64,000 nt of DNA. It comes from Flammeovirgaceae bacterium. Lineage in GTDB: Bacteria; Bacteroidota; Bacteroidia; Cytophagales; Cyclobacteriaceae. Each line of letters begins with the position of its first letter. Position 1 is the stretch's first letter. The notes beneath the pieces were generated by a model that had not been told where the DNA came from, ran no database searches, and saw only the letters and a list, made by a program, of their open reading frames with translations. Where the stretch lies: NCBI GenBank assembly GCA_027487845.1, contig JAIYCV010000013.1, forward strand, positions 27,523-91,522, written 5' to 3'. Both the position numbers and the translations under genes were made by a program. Of the stretch, positions 20,718-27,912 are shown piece after piece.

Positions 20718-20893
20718 AAAGTTTTGCTTACCCGGATTGCCAATCCCTCAAACGAGTAGCTTACATCTGTTTTTTTCATTCGGTTTCGAACTCTCCTGGC
20801 CCTTTCTAGCCTTTCCAACGGAGCAAGTTTCAACCAGGCTTCATCTTTTTCCTTTTGCTCTTGTTCAAAAGTAGTTTTAATAACTTTTATCAT
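20714..20893 (-). CDS. Small basic/acidic protein preceding the nucleotidyltransferase
   Basis: A 59-codon gene with ATG at 20893 and TGA at 20714-20716, overlapping the nucleotidyltransferase ATG (20715-20717) as ATGA. The protein is highly charged and probably helical (FEQEQKEKDEAWLKLAPLER, then ERARRVRNRMKK) and ends in a short strand-like tail. No family is recognised. The overlaps suggest a coupled unit: small protein, nucleotidyltransferase, gldC. Small helical partners of nucleotidyltransferases can be antitoxins or adaptors, but nothing here shows that. Confidence 0.7.
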   Translation of the reverse strand: MIKVIKTTFEQEQKEKDEAWLKLAPLERLERARRVRNRMKKTDVSYSFEGLAIRVSKTL

Positions 20894-20910
20894 GCTGCAA
20901 ATTTAGCAAA

Positions 20911-21570
20911 TCAATTCAATGCCATTTCGGGAATACTACCCTCAATAACCAGGCGACCTGCAGTAGCATTTCTGATTTCTTCTATTGAAACCCCGGGTGC
21001 TCGTTCAATTAACTTGAACCCTCCGGAAGGTAAAATATCTACGACCGCTAAATCGGATACAATTCTTTTAACACATTTTAAACCAGTAATGGGTAGCGAG
21101 CAGTTCGTCAATAGTTTTGATGCGCCTTCTTTACTACAATGTTGCATGGCCACAATGATGTTTTTTGCCGAAGCCACCAGATCCATAGCGCCCCCCATGC
21201 CTTTCACCATTTTTCCCGGGACTTTCCAGTTTGCAATATCGCCCCGTTCAGAAACTTCCATTGCTCCAAGGATGGTAAGGTCCACTTTTCCACTCCGTAT
21301 CATGCCAAAACTTTCTGCCGAACTGAACAATGCAGATCCACGCATCATGGTAATTGTTTGTTTGCCCGCATTAATTAAATCTGGGTCGATGTCTGATTCT
21401 TTTGGAAATGGACCAATTCCAAGTAACCCATTTTCAGATTGAAGCACTACTTGTAAAGAGGCGGGAATGTAATTGGCAACTAATGTCGGGATACCGATGC
21501 CCAAGTTAATGTACATGCCGCTTTTTACTTCTTGCGCGATGCGTTTTGCTATTCCTATTTTATCGAGCAT
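20911..21570 (-). CDS. scoB: 3-oxoacid CoA-transferase subunit B
   Basis: The catalytic beta subunit of succinyl-CoA:3-ketoacid CoA-transferase, which activates acetoacetate using succinyl-CoA. It has the active-site block SENGLLGIGPFP (Glu nucleophile) near residue 46 and the GMGGAMDLV motif near 133. The frame extends to ATG 21603, but those eleven codons are translated repeat, and MLDKIGIAKRIAQEVKSG at 21570 is the family start, giving 219 residues. The partner scoA lies upstream on the same strand, separated by a four-helix-bundle gene and repeats, unlike the usual adjacent arrangement. Confidence 0.9.
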   Translation of the reverse strand: MLDKIGIAKRIAQEVKSGMYINLGIGIPTLVANYIPASLQVVLQSENGLLGIGPFPKESDIDPDLINAGKQTITMMRGSALFSSAESFGMIRSGKVDLTILGAMEVSERGDIANWKVPGKMVKGMGGAMDLVASAKNIIVAMQHCSKEGASKLLTNCSLPITGLKCVKRIVSDLAVVDILPSGGFKLIERAPGVSIEEIRNATAGRLVIEGSIPEMALN

Positions 21571-21573
21571 AAA

Positions 21574-21645
21574 CTCTAATTTGAAAATGAGTGGATTTGA
21601 CAATTTGAGGAGTTGAAAATTCGATAATTTGAAGATTTGATAATG
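21574..21645. repeat. TTTGAAGATTTGAAAA-family repeats between the four-helix-bundle gene and scoB
   Basis: Units such as ATTTGAAAATGAG, TTTGACAATTTGAGGAG, TTGAAAATTCGATAATTTG and ATTTGAAGATTTGATAAT fill the spacer up to a few bases before the scoB start. Same family as 11530-11597 and 22021-22066. Confidence 0.7.
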
Positions 21646-21657
21646 GGGGTCGCGGTC

Positions 21658-22020
21658 TCACTGATGGGATGATTTACTTTTGGAAGACGAAATTATTTTA
21701 TAAATTACTTTGATGATGCTCTCCAAATCAAGCAGCAATTGGGTTGGATCAGGATACTGTTCGGAGGCTTTGCAAAGCAACAACCAATATTCGCTTTCAT
21801 CGGCTTCCTTAGCGGCAATCTTAAATTTGTGAATAAAATCTGCTTTGCTCTCAGAATTTTGAGCTTCGCGCACATTTGCTCCGATCGATGTCCCCGATTT
21901 CAATAGTTGTCTTGCGAGTACATACTTTCTGTCGCGCTCTAATACTTCGCAATATCGAATTATCTCCAGCGCAAATTTGAAAGTGAGATCAACAATCAAA
22001 TTATCTTTGTCACTTCTCAT
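21658..22020 (-). CDS. Four-helix-bundle protein (23S rRNA IVP / Avd-like family)
   Basis: A 120-residue protein with the family pattern: LTFKFALEIIRYCEVLERDR, ARQLLKSGTSIGANVREAQN, SKADFIHKFKIAAKEADESE and a C-terminal helix ending in a Ser/Lys-rich tail. Relatives lie in intervening sequences of 23S rRNA genes and include Avd, the accessory protein of diversity-generating retroelements; the cellular role of stand-alone members is unknown. Here it separates scoA and scoB and is bounded on both sides by TTTGAAGATTT-type repeats, as if inserted. No reverse transcriptase or variable repeat is nearby, so no DGR is indicated. Confidence 0.88.
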   Translation of the reverse strand: MRSDKDNLIVDLTFKFALEIIRYCEVLERDRKYVLARQLLKSGTSIGANVREAQNSESKADFIHKFKIAAKEADESEYWLLLCKASEQYPDPTQLLLDLESIIKVIYKIISSSKSKSSHQ

Positions 22021-22066
22021 GTATTTTCAAATTAGCTCATCTTCAAATTTTCAAACCAACGAATTA
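22021..22066. repeat. TTTGAAGATTTGAAAA-family repeats between scoA and the four-helix-bundle gene
   Basis: On the minus strand the segment reads TTTGAAAATTTGAAGATGAG then ATTTGAAAATAC before the ATG. It encodes the last residues of ScoA (SNSLV) and supplies its stop codon. 22039-22065 matches 11557-11583 at 26 of 27 positions. Confidence 0.75.
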
Positions 22067-22755
22067 GAAACCGTTCGCTGTTCAATTCTCTTCTCATAAT
22101 TTTTTCCTTGAAAGATTCGGTGCACGAAAATGCCAGGGGTGTGGATTATGTTAGGATCGAGTTCACCTGCTGGAACTAGCTCTTCCACCTCGGCAATAGT
22201 AATATTACCAGCGGTAGCCATCATTGGATTGAAATTTCTTGCTGTGCCTTTATAAATCAAGTTGCCAGCAGTGTCGCCTTTCCACGCTTTTACAAGCGAA
22301 TAATCGGCTTTAAGCCAATGCTCCATTAAATAAGTCTTCCCATTAAATACGCGCGTCTCTTTGCCCTTTGCTACTTCGGTACCAACACCTGCGGGCGTAA
22401 AGAATGCGGGTATTCCAGCACCACCTGCGCGTACGCGCTCAGCCAATGTTCCTTGTGGGATAAGTTCCACTTCCAATTCACCTGACAATAACTGCCTTTC
22501 AAACTCCGCATTTTCGCCTACGTAGGAGGAGATCATTTTTTTTACTTGCCGCGTTTTGAGCAATAAGCCAATACCAAAGTCATCCACTCCGGCATTGTTA
22601 GAAATACAAGTCAATTCATTAACTCCCATTTTAAGCAATGCCGAAATGCAGTTTTCTGGTATTCCACAAAGTCCAAAACCACCCAGCATCAGCACACAGC
22701 CGCTTGGTATACCCTGGGTAGCCTCACTAGCATCGGCAACTACTTTATTGATCAT
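22051..22755 (-). CDS. scoA: 3-oxoacid CoA-transferase subunit A
   Basis: A 234-residue alpha subunit with the signature MLGGFGLCGIPENCISAL near residue 24 and the CoA-transferase I wording (ISNNAGVDDFGIGLLL, GGAGIPAFFTPAGVGTEVA). It pairs with ScoB to move CoA from succinyl-CoA to acetoacetate. The usual C-terminus 'KRIEQRTV' is followed by five residues (SNSLV) that are translated repeat. The ATG overlaps the end of ribF by four bases, so it may be read from the upstream ftsX-ribF transcript. Confidence 0.92.
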   Translation of the reverse strand: MINKVVADASEATQGIPSGCVLMLGGFGLCGIPENCISALLKMGVNELTCISNNAGVDDFGIGLLLKTRQVKKMISSYVGENAEFERQLLSGELEVELIPQGTLAERVRAGGAGIPAFFTPAGVGTEVAKGKETRVFNGKTYLMEHWLKADYSLVKAWKGDTAGNLIYKGTARNFNPMMATAGNITIAEVEELVPAGELDPNIIHTPGIFVHRIFQGKNYEKRIEQRTVSNSLV

Positions 22756-23681
22756 ATTCGTATTAATTGTAAAGCTGCTTTCTTGTCTCTAGCAAGCTGA
22801 AATTTTAACTCTTCTAGGCTGTTAAACTTTTTATCCGATCGAATAAATTTCACAAGATTTAGCTGAATGGTTTTTCCGTATATATTCTCGTTGAAATCAA
22901 AAATATTTACTTCAATGGCAAGCTTCTTGTTTTCGAGCGTGGGCCGATGTCCTATATACAGCATGCCTCCAAATTGGGTATTGTTAACATTTACTGTTGC
23001 TGCATAAATTCCTTCCGCAGGAATAAGTTTATGAGGTGATGGGGCGGCTATATTGGCGGTGGGGTAACCGAGGGTTCTGCCGAGTTGATCTCCCATGACC
23101 ACCTCACCGGAAATAGAGTAGGGGCGACCGAGTAAGTTGGTGGCAGTGTCCACGTCTCCTTCTAAAAGCGATTTACGTATGGCCGATGAGCTGATGCCAA
23201 TAGAGTCAATGTCTTGTCTTGCTATTTCTTCTACATCGAAACCGTAGGCAGGACCATCCTTTTTTAGCTCTTCGAAACTGCCTTCTCTATTCTTACCAAA
23301 GCGATGATCATAGCCTATTACCAATTTTTTAGTGCCTATTTGATCAATTAAGATCGACTTAATAAATTTTTCTGAAGTGATTTGAGAAAATTCTTTTGTA
23401 AACGGTATACGTAGTAGGTGGTCAATTCCTTGTTCCTTCAATAGTTGCTCGCGTTCTTCGTATGTGTTCAGCAACTTAATTGATTTGTTTTCTGGGTTTA
23501 ATATAAGTTGTGGGTGAGGCCAATAGGTAATGACCACACTTTCTCCATTCGAGCTTTTTGCGATTTCTTTTAAACGGTTCAGTATTTTTTTGTGCCCCAG
23601 ATGAACCCCATCGAAAGTGCCGCTGGTAACTACTGCAAAGTCTAATTTTTTAAAAGCATCTAATGAATGATAAACGTTCAT
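22752..23681 (-). CDS. ribF: Bifunctional riboflavin kinase / FAD synthetase
   Basis: Converts riboflavin to FMN and then FAD. The 309-residue protein has the N-terminal nucleotidyltransferase domain (VTSGTFDGVHLGHKKIL, residues 16-32; GYDHRFGKNREGSFEEL; IGISSSAIRKSL) and the C-terminal flavokinase domain (LGRTLGYPTANI near residue 200, plus the KFIRSDKKFNSLEEL end). It overlaps truB by four bases upstream and scoA by four bases downstream, consistent with translational coupling in one operon. Confidence 0.95.
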   Translation of the reverse strand: MNVYHSLDAFKKLDFAVVTSGTFDGVHLGHKKILNRLKEIAKSSNGESVVITYWPHPQLILNPENKSIKLLNTYEEREQLLKEQGIDHLLRIPFTKEFSQITSEKFIKSILIDQIGTKKLVIGYDHRFGKNREGSFEELKKDGPAYGFDVEEIARQDIDSIGISSSAIRKSLLEGDVDTATNLLGRPYSISGEVVMGDQLGRTLGYPTANIAAPSPHKLIPAEGIYAATVNVNNTQFGGMLYIGHRPTLENKKLAIEVNIFDFNENIYGKTIQLNLVKFIRSDKKFNSLEELKFQLARDKKAALQLIRI

Positions 23682-24343
23682 GTATGTTGAACAATTATGG
23701 GTTCAATTTGATCTACCTCTAATGCGTCTTCCAATCTGAATTCGCCAATCCTTGTTCTGCATAGTTCGCTTAAGTAAGCGCCTACGCCTAACGATTGGCC
23801 GAAATCGTGCGCCAAACTTCTAATGTAAGTTCCTTTAGAGCAAACTACGTTGAACTTTACAAGTGGTTTATTTATTTCAACGATTCTAAATTCTTTTATT
23901 TCCACATCCCGCAAGGGCAATTCAATTTGTTTGCCCTTTCGGGCGAAATCATAAGCACGTTTTCCATTGATTCTAATGGCTGAATGAAGCGGAGGTTTTT
24001 GTTTTATCGCGCCTATGAAATCTTTTGTGGCCGACAGAATTTGTGCATCGGTTAAATGAGAGAAATCAACTGGTGTGGAGGGAGTTTTTTCTAAGTCATA
24101 AGATTCGGTGTGTTGCCCCAGTACCAACGTGCCACTATATTCTTTTTCTTGCGCCTGAAATTCTTCAATGCGTTTAGTAAATGTTCCCACGCAAAGTATC
24201 AAGAGTCCAGTCGCAAGAGGATCTAACGTACCAGCATGTCCTATCTTTTTTGTCTTTAATTTATTTCTGATTTTCCTTACCACATCAAAAGAAGTCCATC
24301 GAAGGGGCTTGTTCAGCAAAAGCACTTTTCCTGGTTCCATCAA
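23678..24343 (-). CDS. truB: tRNA pseudouridine(55) synthase
   Basis: Makes pseudouridine 55 in the T-loop of tRNAs. The 221-residue protein is a short TruB with the catalytic block KIGHAGTLDPLATGLLIL near residue 37 (Asp nucleophile), the RINGKRAYDFARKG motif and the CSKGTYIRSLAHDFG motif. It lacks a long C-terminal PUA domain, as usual in Bacteroidota. Its gene overlaps ribF and follows uppP by 12 bases on the same strand. Confidence 0.95.
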   Translation of the reverse strand: MMEPGKVLLLNKPLRWTSFDVVRKIRNKLKTKKIGHAGTLDPLATGLLILCVGTFTKRIEEFQAQEKEYSGTLVLGQHTESYDLEKTPSTPVDFSHLTDAQILSATKDFIGAIKQKPPLHSAIRINGKRAYDFARKGKQIELPLRDVEIKEFRIVEINKPLVKFNVVCSKGTYIRSLAHDFGQSLGVGAYLSELCRTRIGEFRLEDALEVDQIEPIIVQHT

Positions 24344-24355
24344 AAAAGTTGAAGT

Positions 24356-25153
24356 CTACACTAAAGAAAGTTTTACTCCGAAAAGCAATAATGTTAAGAT
24401 AAGAACACCCAAAGCAATTCTATAGTATCCAAAAACCTTAAATCCGTTTTTCGTTAAAAATCCGATAAAAGCCTTTATAGCAATAAGGGCGACTACAAAA
24501 GCTACTATGTTACCAACTACAAGAAGCAAAATTTCATTACCTCCAAAAGTATTTCCACTTTTGTAGAACTTTAAAAGTTTATAACCAGTAGCGGCAAACA
24601 TAGTTGGCACAGCAAGAAAAAAGGAGAACTCTGCTGCCGCTTTCTTTGTTAACTTTTGACTAAGCCCACCAATAATTGTAGCAGCCGATCGCGATATGCC
24701 TGGAGCTAAAATAGAAATCACTTGAAAAAAACCAATTTTAAGTGCGGTAGCGTTATTAATTTCAAGATTTTCAGATGCCTCGTTGGCTGCAAACATTTTA
24801 TCGATAAACAAGAATAGAATGCCGCCCAGTATCAGCATCACTGCAACAACATCTACACGCTCTAGGAGGGCATCTATGTAATCATTTAACAAAAAGCCAA
24901 CAACAGCAGCGGGTAGAAAGGCAATGAATAACTTTATGTAGAATTGAAACGATTGAAAAAAGCGCTTCCAATAAAGAACTACTACAGAAAGTATCGCACC
25001 TAATTGTATTGAAATAGTGAATGTTTTAGTGAACGGGTCTGATGCAATTCCCGAGAGAGAGGAAACAATGATCATATGACCGGTGGATGAAATGGGTAGA
25101 AATTCGGTAATACCTTCTACTATTGCAAGTAGAATAGCATGAAATAAATCCAT
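24356..25153 (-). CDS. uppP: Undecaprenyl-diphosphatase
   Basis: Recycles undecaprenyl pyrophosphate, the lipid carrier of peptidoglycan and surface glycans. A 265-residue multi-pass membrane protein with the two signatures [20 protein letters not shown] near the N-terminus and [14 protein letters not shown] near residue 155. The frame extends to ATG 25207, but family members begin at [15 protein letters not shown], which is the ATG at 25153, five bases after the DUF3098 stop. It belongs to the ftsX-DUF3098-uppP-truB-ribF cluster. Confidence 0.95.
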   Translation of the reverse strand: MDLFHAILLAIVEGITEFLPISSTGHMIIVSSLSGIASDPFTKTFTISIQLGAILSVVVLYWKRFFQSFQFYIKLFIAFLPAAVVGFLLNDYIDALLERVDVVAVMLILGGILFLFIDKMFAANEASENLEINNATALKIGFFQVISILAPGISRSAATIIGGLSQKLTKKAAAEFSFFLAVPTMFAATGYKLLKFYKSGNTFGGNEILLLVVGNIVAFVVALIAIKAFIGFLTKNGFKVFGYYRIALGVLILTLLLFGVKLSLV

Positions 25154-25157
25154 AGAA

Positions 25158-25364
25158 TTAATTGTTCTCTTGCGGCTTTTGGAGTATTGCAAAAATCTCC
25201 AGCGCAAAGCCTACCACTACTACTATTGGGCCAAGTGTGAGTCCAAGAAAGCCAAATCCGTGCTCAGTTTTGTCTAACGACATAAGCGTGAATCCGAGCG
25301 CGATAATAGTGAAGCCAATAATCATCCACTGATAATTTTTCTTTCCAAAAGGTAGTTTGTTCAT
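25158..25364 (-). CDS. DUF3098 small membrane protein
   Basis: A 68-residue protein with two hydrophobic helices ([18 protein letters not shown] and [20 protein letters not shown]) joined by a short polar loop (DKTEHGFGF). Family DUF3098 is found in Bacteroidota between ftsX and uppP, as here; the stop-to-start distances are 3 and 4 bases. The position suggests a role with FtsX or in envelope growth, but no function is established. Confidence 0.9.
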   Translation of the reverse strand: MNKLPFGKKNYQWMIIGFTIIALGFTLMSLDKTEHGFGFLGLTLGPIVVVVGFALEIFAILQKPQENN

Positions 25365-25367
25365 AGG

Positions 25368-26267
25368 TTAATAAAGTTCGTCAAGCGAAAGTTTAAGGTA
25401 TTTTCGAACGGCTCTGAATGTGCTAAAGAAAGCTAATAAAATTCCCATCACGATGAGGATAAAAAAAAGCAGCAATACAGAAATTTGATTTTGAAGAATA
25501 GAGAGATCGCTAATTCGTTGAATTGAAAAATAAATTAAGGCAGCTAGCAATCCACTTGCGATTAAACCAGAAACAAAACCATGGATGGTAGCTCTCACTA
25601 AGAACGGGCGTTGAATAAACCATTTTGTAGCGCCCACCAATTGCATGCTTCTAATTAAGAAACGTTGTGAAAAGAGGGCTAAACGTAATGTATTACTGAT
25701 CAGTAAGACTACCGCGAGCAAAAGAATTGCCGTAATTCCTAATAAGATGACACCAATTTTCGCCACATTGTCGTTTATCGATTCAATTAGGCTTTCTACG
25801 TAGTAGACTTGAAAGACACCGTTCAATTTTTCTAGCGAAGCCTTCACTTTTTTCAAACTCTCTTTACCATGAAAAATAGGATCTACTTTTACCAGAAAAG
25901 CATCTCGCAGAGGGTTTTCGCCTAGAAATTTCTGGAAATCCTCGCCTGTTTCTTTAATAAATTGTTTTGCTGCTTCTTCTTTTGGGAAAAACTGGATAGC
26001 AGTTTCTCTATTCAACTTAGGTAAAAAATAAGAGGAAGAAAGTTTTTTTTGAAGCTCTTTCTTATCCTCTTCCGTGAGATGATTTTTCAGATAAACCTGA
26101 ATTTTGACATTGTTTCTTACCGCTTTTTCTAATTCTTGAGAGTAAATAAGAATTAGTCCGAAAATACCCATTACAAAAAGCGCCAGTGTAATACTAAACA
26201 AAACGCTGGCATACGGGTATGTACCTAAATTCTTCTTGCGGATATTTTTTTTACTTATTGATCCCAT
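25368..26267 (-). CDS. ftsX: Cell division protein FtsX
   Basis: Membrane partner of the ATPase FtsE; the pair controls peptidoglycan hydrolases at the septum. The 299-residue protein has one N-terminal membrane helix (SVLFSITLALFVMGIFGLIL, after a basic tail), a periplasmic domain (about 60-170), and three C-terminal helices, the FtsX/MacB permease layout. The phrase LVGATKWFIQRPFL is the typical cytoplasmic loop. ftsE is not adjacent. A perfect -7 element lies only eight bases before the ATG. Confidence 0.92.
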   Translation of the reverse strand: MGSISKKNIRKKNLGTYPYASVLFSITLALFVMGIFGLILIYSQELEKAVRNNVKIQVYLKNHLTEEDKKELQKKLSSSYFLPKLNRETAIQFFPKEEAAKQFIKETGEDFQKFLGENPLRDAFLVKVDPIFHGKESLKKVKASLEKLNGVFQVYYVESLIESINDNVAKIGVILLGITAILLLAVVLLISNTLRLALFSQRFLIRSMQLVGATKWFIQRPFLVRATIHGFVSGLIASGLLAALIYFSIQRISDLSILQNQISVLLLFFILIVMGILLAFFSTFRAVRKYLKLSLDELY

Positions 26268-26274
26268 TGCCGAT

Positions 26275-26282
26275 CAAAGATA
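26275..26282 (-). promoter_or_regulatory. -7 promoter element of the ftsX operon
   Basis: Read on the minus strand this is TATCTTTG, an exact match to TAnnTTTG. Initiation about six bases downstream would fall at or one to two bases before the ftsX ATG at 26267, giving a nearly leaderless mRNA. Confidence 0.55.
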
Positions 26283-26333
26283 AGCTAGGATTCTGATTTT
26301 AGGGTTTACTTGACCTTTTTTCCTTTACAAATC

Positions 26334-27176
26334 TTACTTTTTGCTTAGTCGATACTCAGTCAATTTCTCAAGCAATGCGGTATCTCGAATGGGTTGCAAC
26401 AATTTTATCTTATTCTGTTTTTCGTTCAAGAGGTAGTAATGTTCTTTGTAATATAAAAAAACAGACCTATTTTCTCCATTTATCTCCAATATTTCATAGA
26501 GGCTGCTATCGAACGAACCATAGAGAATTAATTTTCCTTGATGAAACTTATAATGAAATGTATATCGCTTATCGCTCTCATCATTTTCTACCACAATAGT
26601 TGAAAGTGTGACTAAATTTCTGGAAGGGTTGACAGAGGCAAGGTCAGTTGAATTAACTGAACCAGACTCAAATTCGGTGGATGGATCGAGGGCTTCAATT
26701 GGCGTTCGTTGGGCGGGTTCTAGTTTTTTTGCCGATGTTGTTGCGATCACTTTCTCAGAAATAATGGCCTTGGTTTCTATTTTCCCTACCGTTTCTTTTT
26801 CATTTAAGTCAATTGTTTTTTCTGGTCGCAATTTCGTTGGGGTTGTTTCGACTGGCCTTTTTTGTAATTGCTTTTCTTCCAAAACCTTTTCAGGATAGAG
26901 GTAATATAAAAGAAGCAACGTTCCTATAACGGCCATCGAAATGGAAATCTTGCGCTGAGTAGTAAAAAAAGGAGAACTGTCAATTTTGACTTTCGAGAGC
27001 GTTGCTTTTAATTCTGTCGCCCTCGCTTTTTTAATAGACTCAATGATAGAAGATTGAAGCTTTACTTCTTTTTGAAGCGTTGAATTATTGGATAGCGCAT
27101 TTTCGAACTCTCTTACCTCTAAAGGAGTCAGCTTATGTGTTAGGTACGATTCTATCAGTTCTTCTGGTCTATCCAT
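26334..27176 (-). CDS. Putative anti-sigma factor, single-pass membrane protein
   Basis: A 280-residue protein. The first ~75 residues (PEELIESYLTHKLTPLEVRE, FENALSNNSTLQKEVKLQSS) match the N-terminal sigma-binding region seen in many Bacteroidota anti-sigma-like proteins. One membrane helix follows (ISMAVIGTLLLLYYLYP, about 76-93), then a long low-complexity linker and a C-terminal beta-rich domain (YTFHYKFHQGKLILYGSFDS) that would be periplasmic. It is seven bases downstream of an ECF sigma gene, which supports the role. The signal it senses is unknown. Confidence 0.65.
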   Translation of the reverse strand: MDRPEELIESYLTHKLTPLEVREFENALSNNSTLQKEVKLQSSIIESIKKARATELKATLSKVKIDSSPFFTTQRKISISMAVIGTLLLLYYLYPEKVLEEKQLQKRPVETTPTKLRPEKTIDLNEKETVGKIETKAIISEKVIATTSAKKLEPAQRTPIEALDPSTEFESGSVNSTDLASVNPSRNLVTLSTIVVENDESDKRYTFHYKFHQGKLILYGSFDSSLYEILEINGENRSVFLYYKEHYYLLNEKQNKIKLLQPIRDTALLEKLTEYRLSKK

Positions 27177-27182
27177 CTGCTA

Positions 27183-27755
27183 TCAATCTAAAAAATCCTG
27201 CTCTTTGTATTGGGCTTTCACCAATTCATCTAATTTTTGTTTGCACTTATACTTTTTGGTTTTTGCCGTATCGGTATTTGCAAAACCCAGCTTATCAGCA
27301 ATATCCTGCATCGATAGGTCGTCAAAGTAATAATACATCAAAACCTTTTTACAGGTGTCGCCAAGTTGATCTAAACAGTTGGCGATAATCTTTTCTCTCT
27401 CCTCGCTATCTTGATCTATTGTTACAACAGAATCTTTTTCTTCGTTCAATAACTTCTTCTTTCTCTCAAGCTCCTTTCTCCACAAATTTTGACACACACT
27501 GTAGATATAGGTGCTTATTTTAGAAGTCAAAACCAATTTTCCAGATCTTGCCTTTTGCCAGAATACAATTAATGCATCCTGATAAATATCCCTGGCTTCT
27601 TCTTCCGTCCCGCTATTGTTGATAACCAATTTGGTCATCATGCGATAGTATTTTTTATAGATTACTTCAAGTGACTTTTCATCACCTTTCTGTATTCTAT
27701 CGAAAAGTTCTGTTTCGTCTACTTCCGCTTTGAGTTTAAATACTTTAAGTGCCAC
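27183..27755 (-). CDS. ECF-type RNA polymerase sigma factor
   Basis: A 190-residue sigma70-family protein with region 2 (YKKYYRMMTKLVINNSGTEE, ARDIYQDALIVFWQKA) and a region 4 helix-turn-helix (QLGDTCKKVLMYYYFDDLS, MQDIADKLGFANTDTAKTKK). It starts with GTG at 27755. The downstream gene looks like its membrane anti-sigma factor. Its regulon cannot be read from this window. Confidence 0.9.
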   Translation of the reverse strand: MALKVFKLKAEVDETELFDRIQKGDEKSLEVIYKKYYRMMTKLVINNSGTEEEARDIYQDALIVFWQKARSGKLVLTSKISTYIYSVCQNLWRKELERKKKLLNEEKDSVVTIDQDSEEREKIIANCLDQLGDTCKKVLMYYYFDDLSMQDIADKLGFANTDTAKTKKYKCKQKLDELVKAQYKEQDFLD

Positions 27756-27876
27756 AAATGGTAACCGTTAAGACCTTACACACGCAAGCAAAACACAAAA
27801 ATCTGTTCTTTTTTAATTTAAAGTAATACACTTCCTATGTTCTCCGAGAGCAATTAAGGTAACCATAGAAATAAAA

Positions 27877-27899
27877 AGACCAAGCTTAAAACTTGGTCT
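27877..27899 (-). terminator. Intrinsic terminator after hppA
   Basis: Stem AGACCAAG / CTTGGTCT with a 7-base loop, followed on the minus strand by a U-run (from the A-run at 27873-27877). It lies 14 bases after the hppA stop. Confidence 0.85.
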
Positions 27900-27912
27900 G
27901 TTAAAACAAAAA

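Noticed and set aside
21658..22020. Diversity-generating retroelement, because the four-helix-bundle protein resembles Avd
   Set aside because: No reverse transcriptase, template repeat or variable repeat is present in the surrounding genes.
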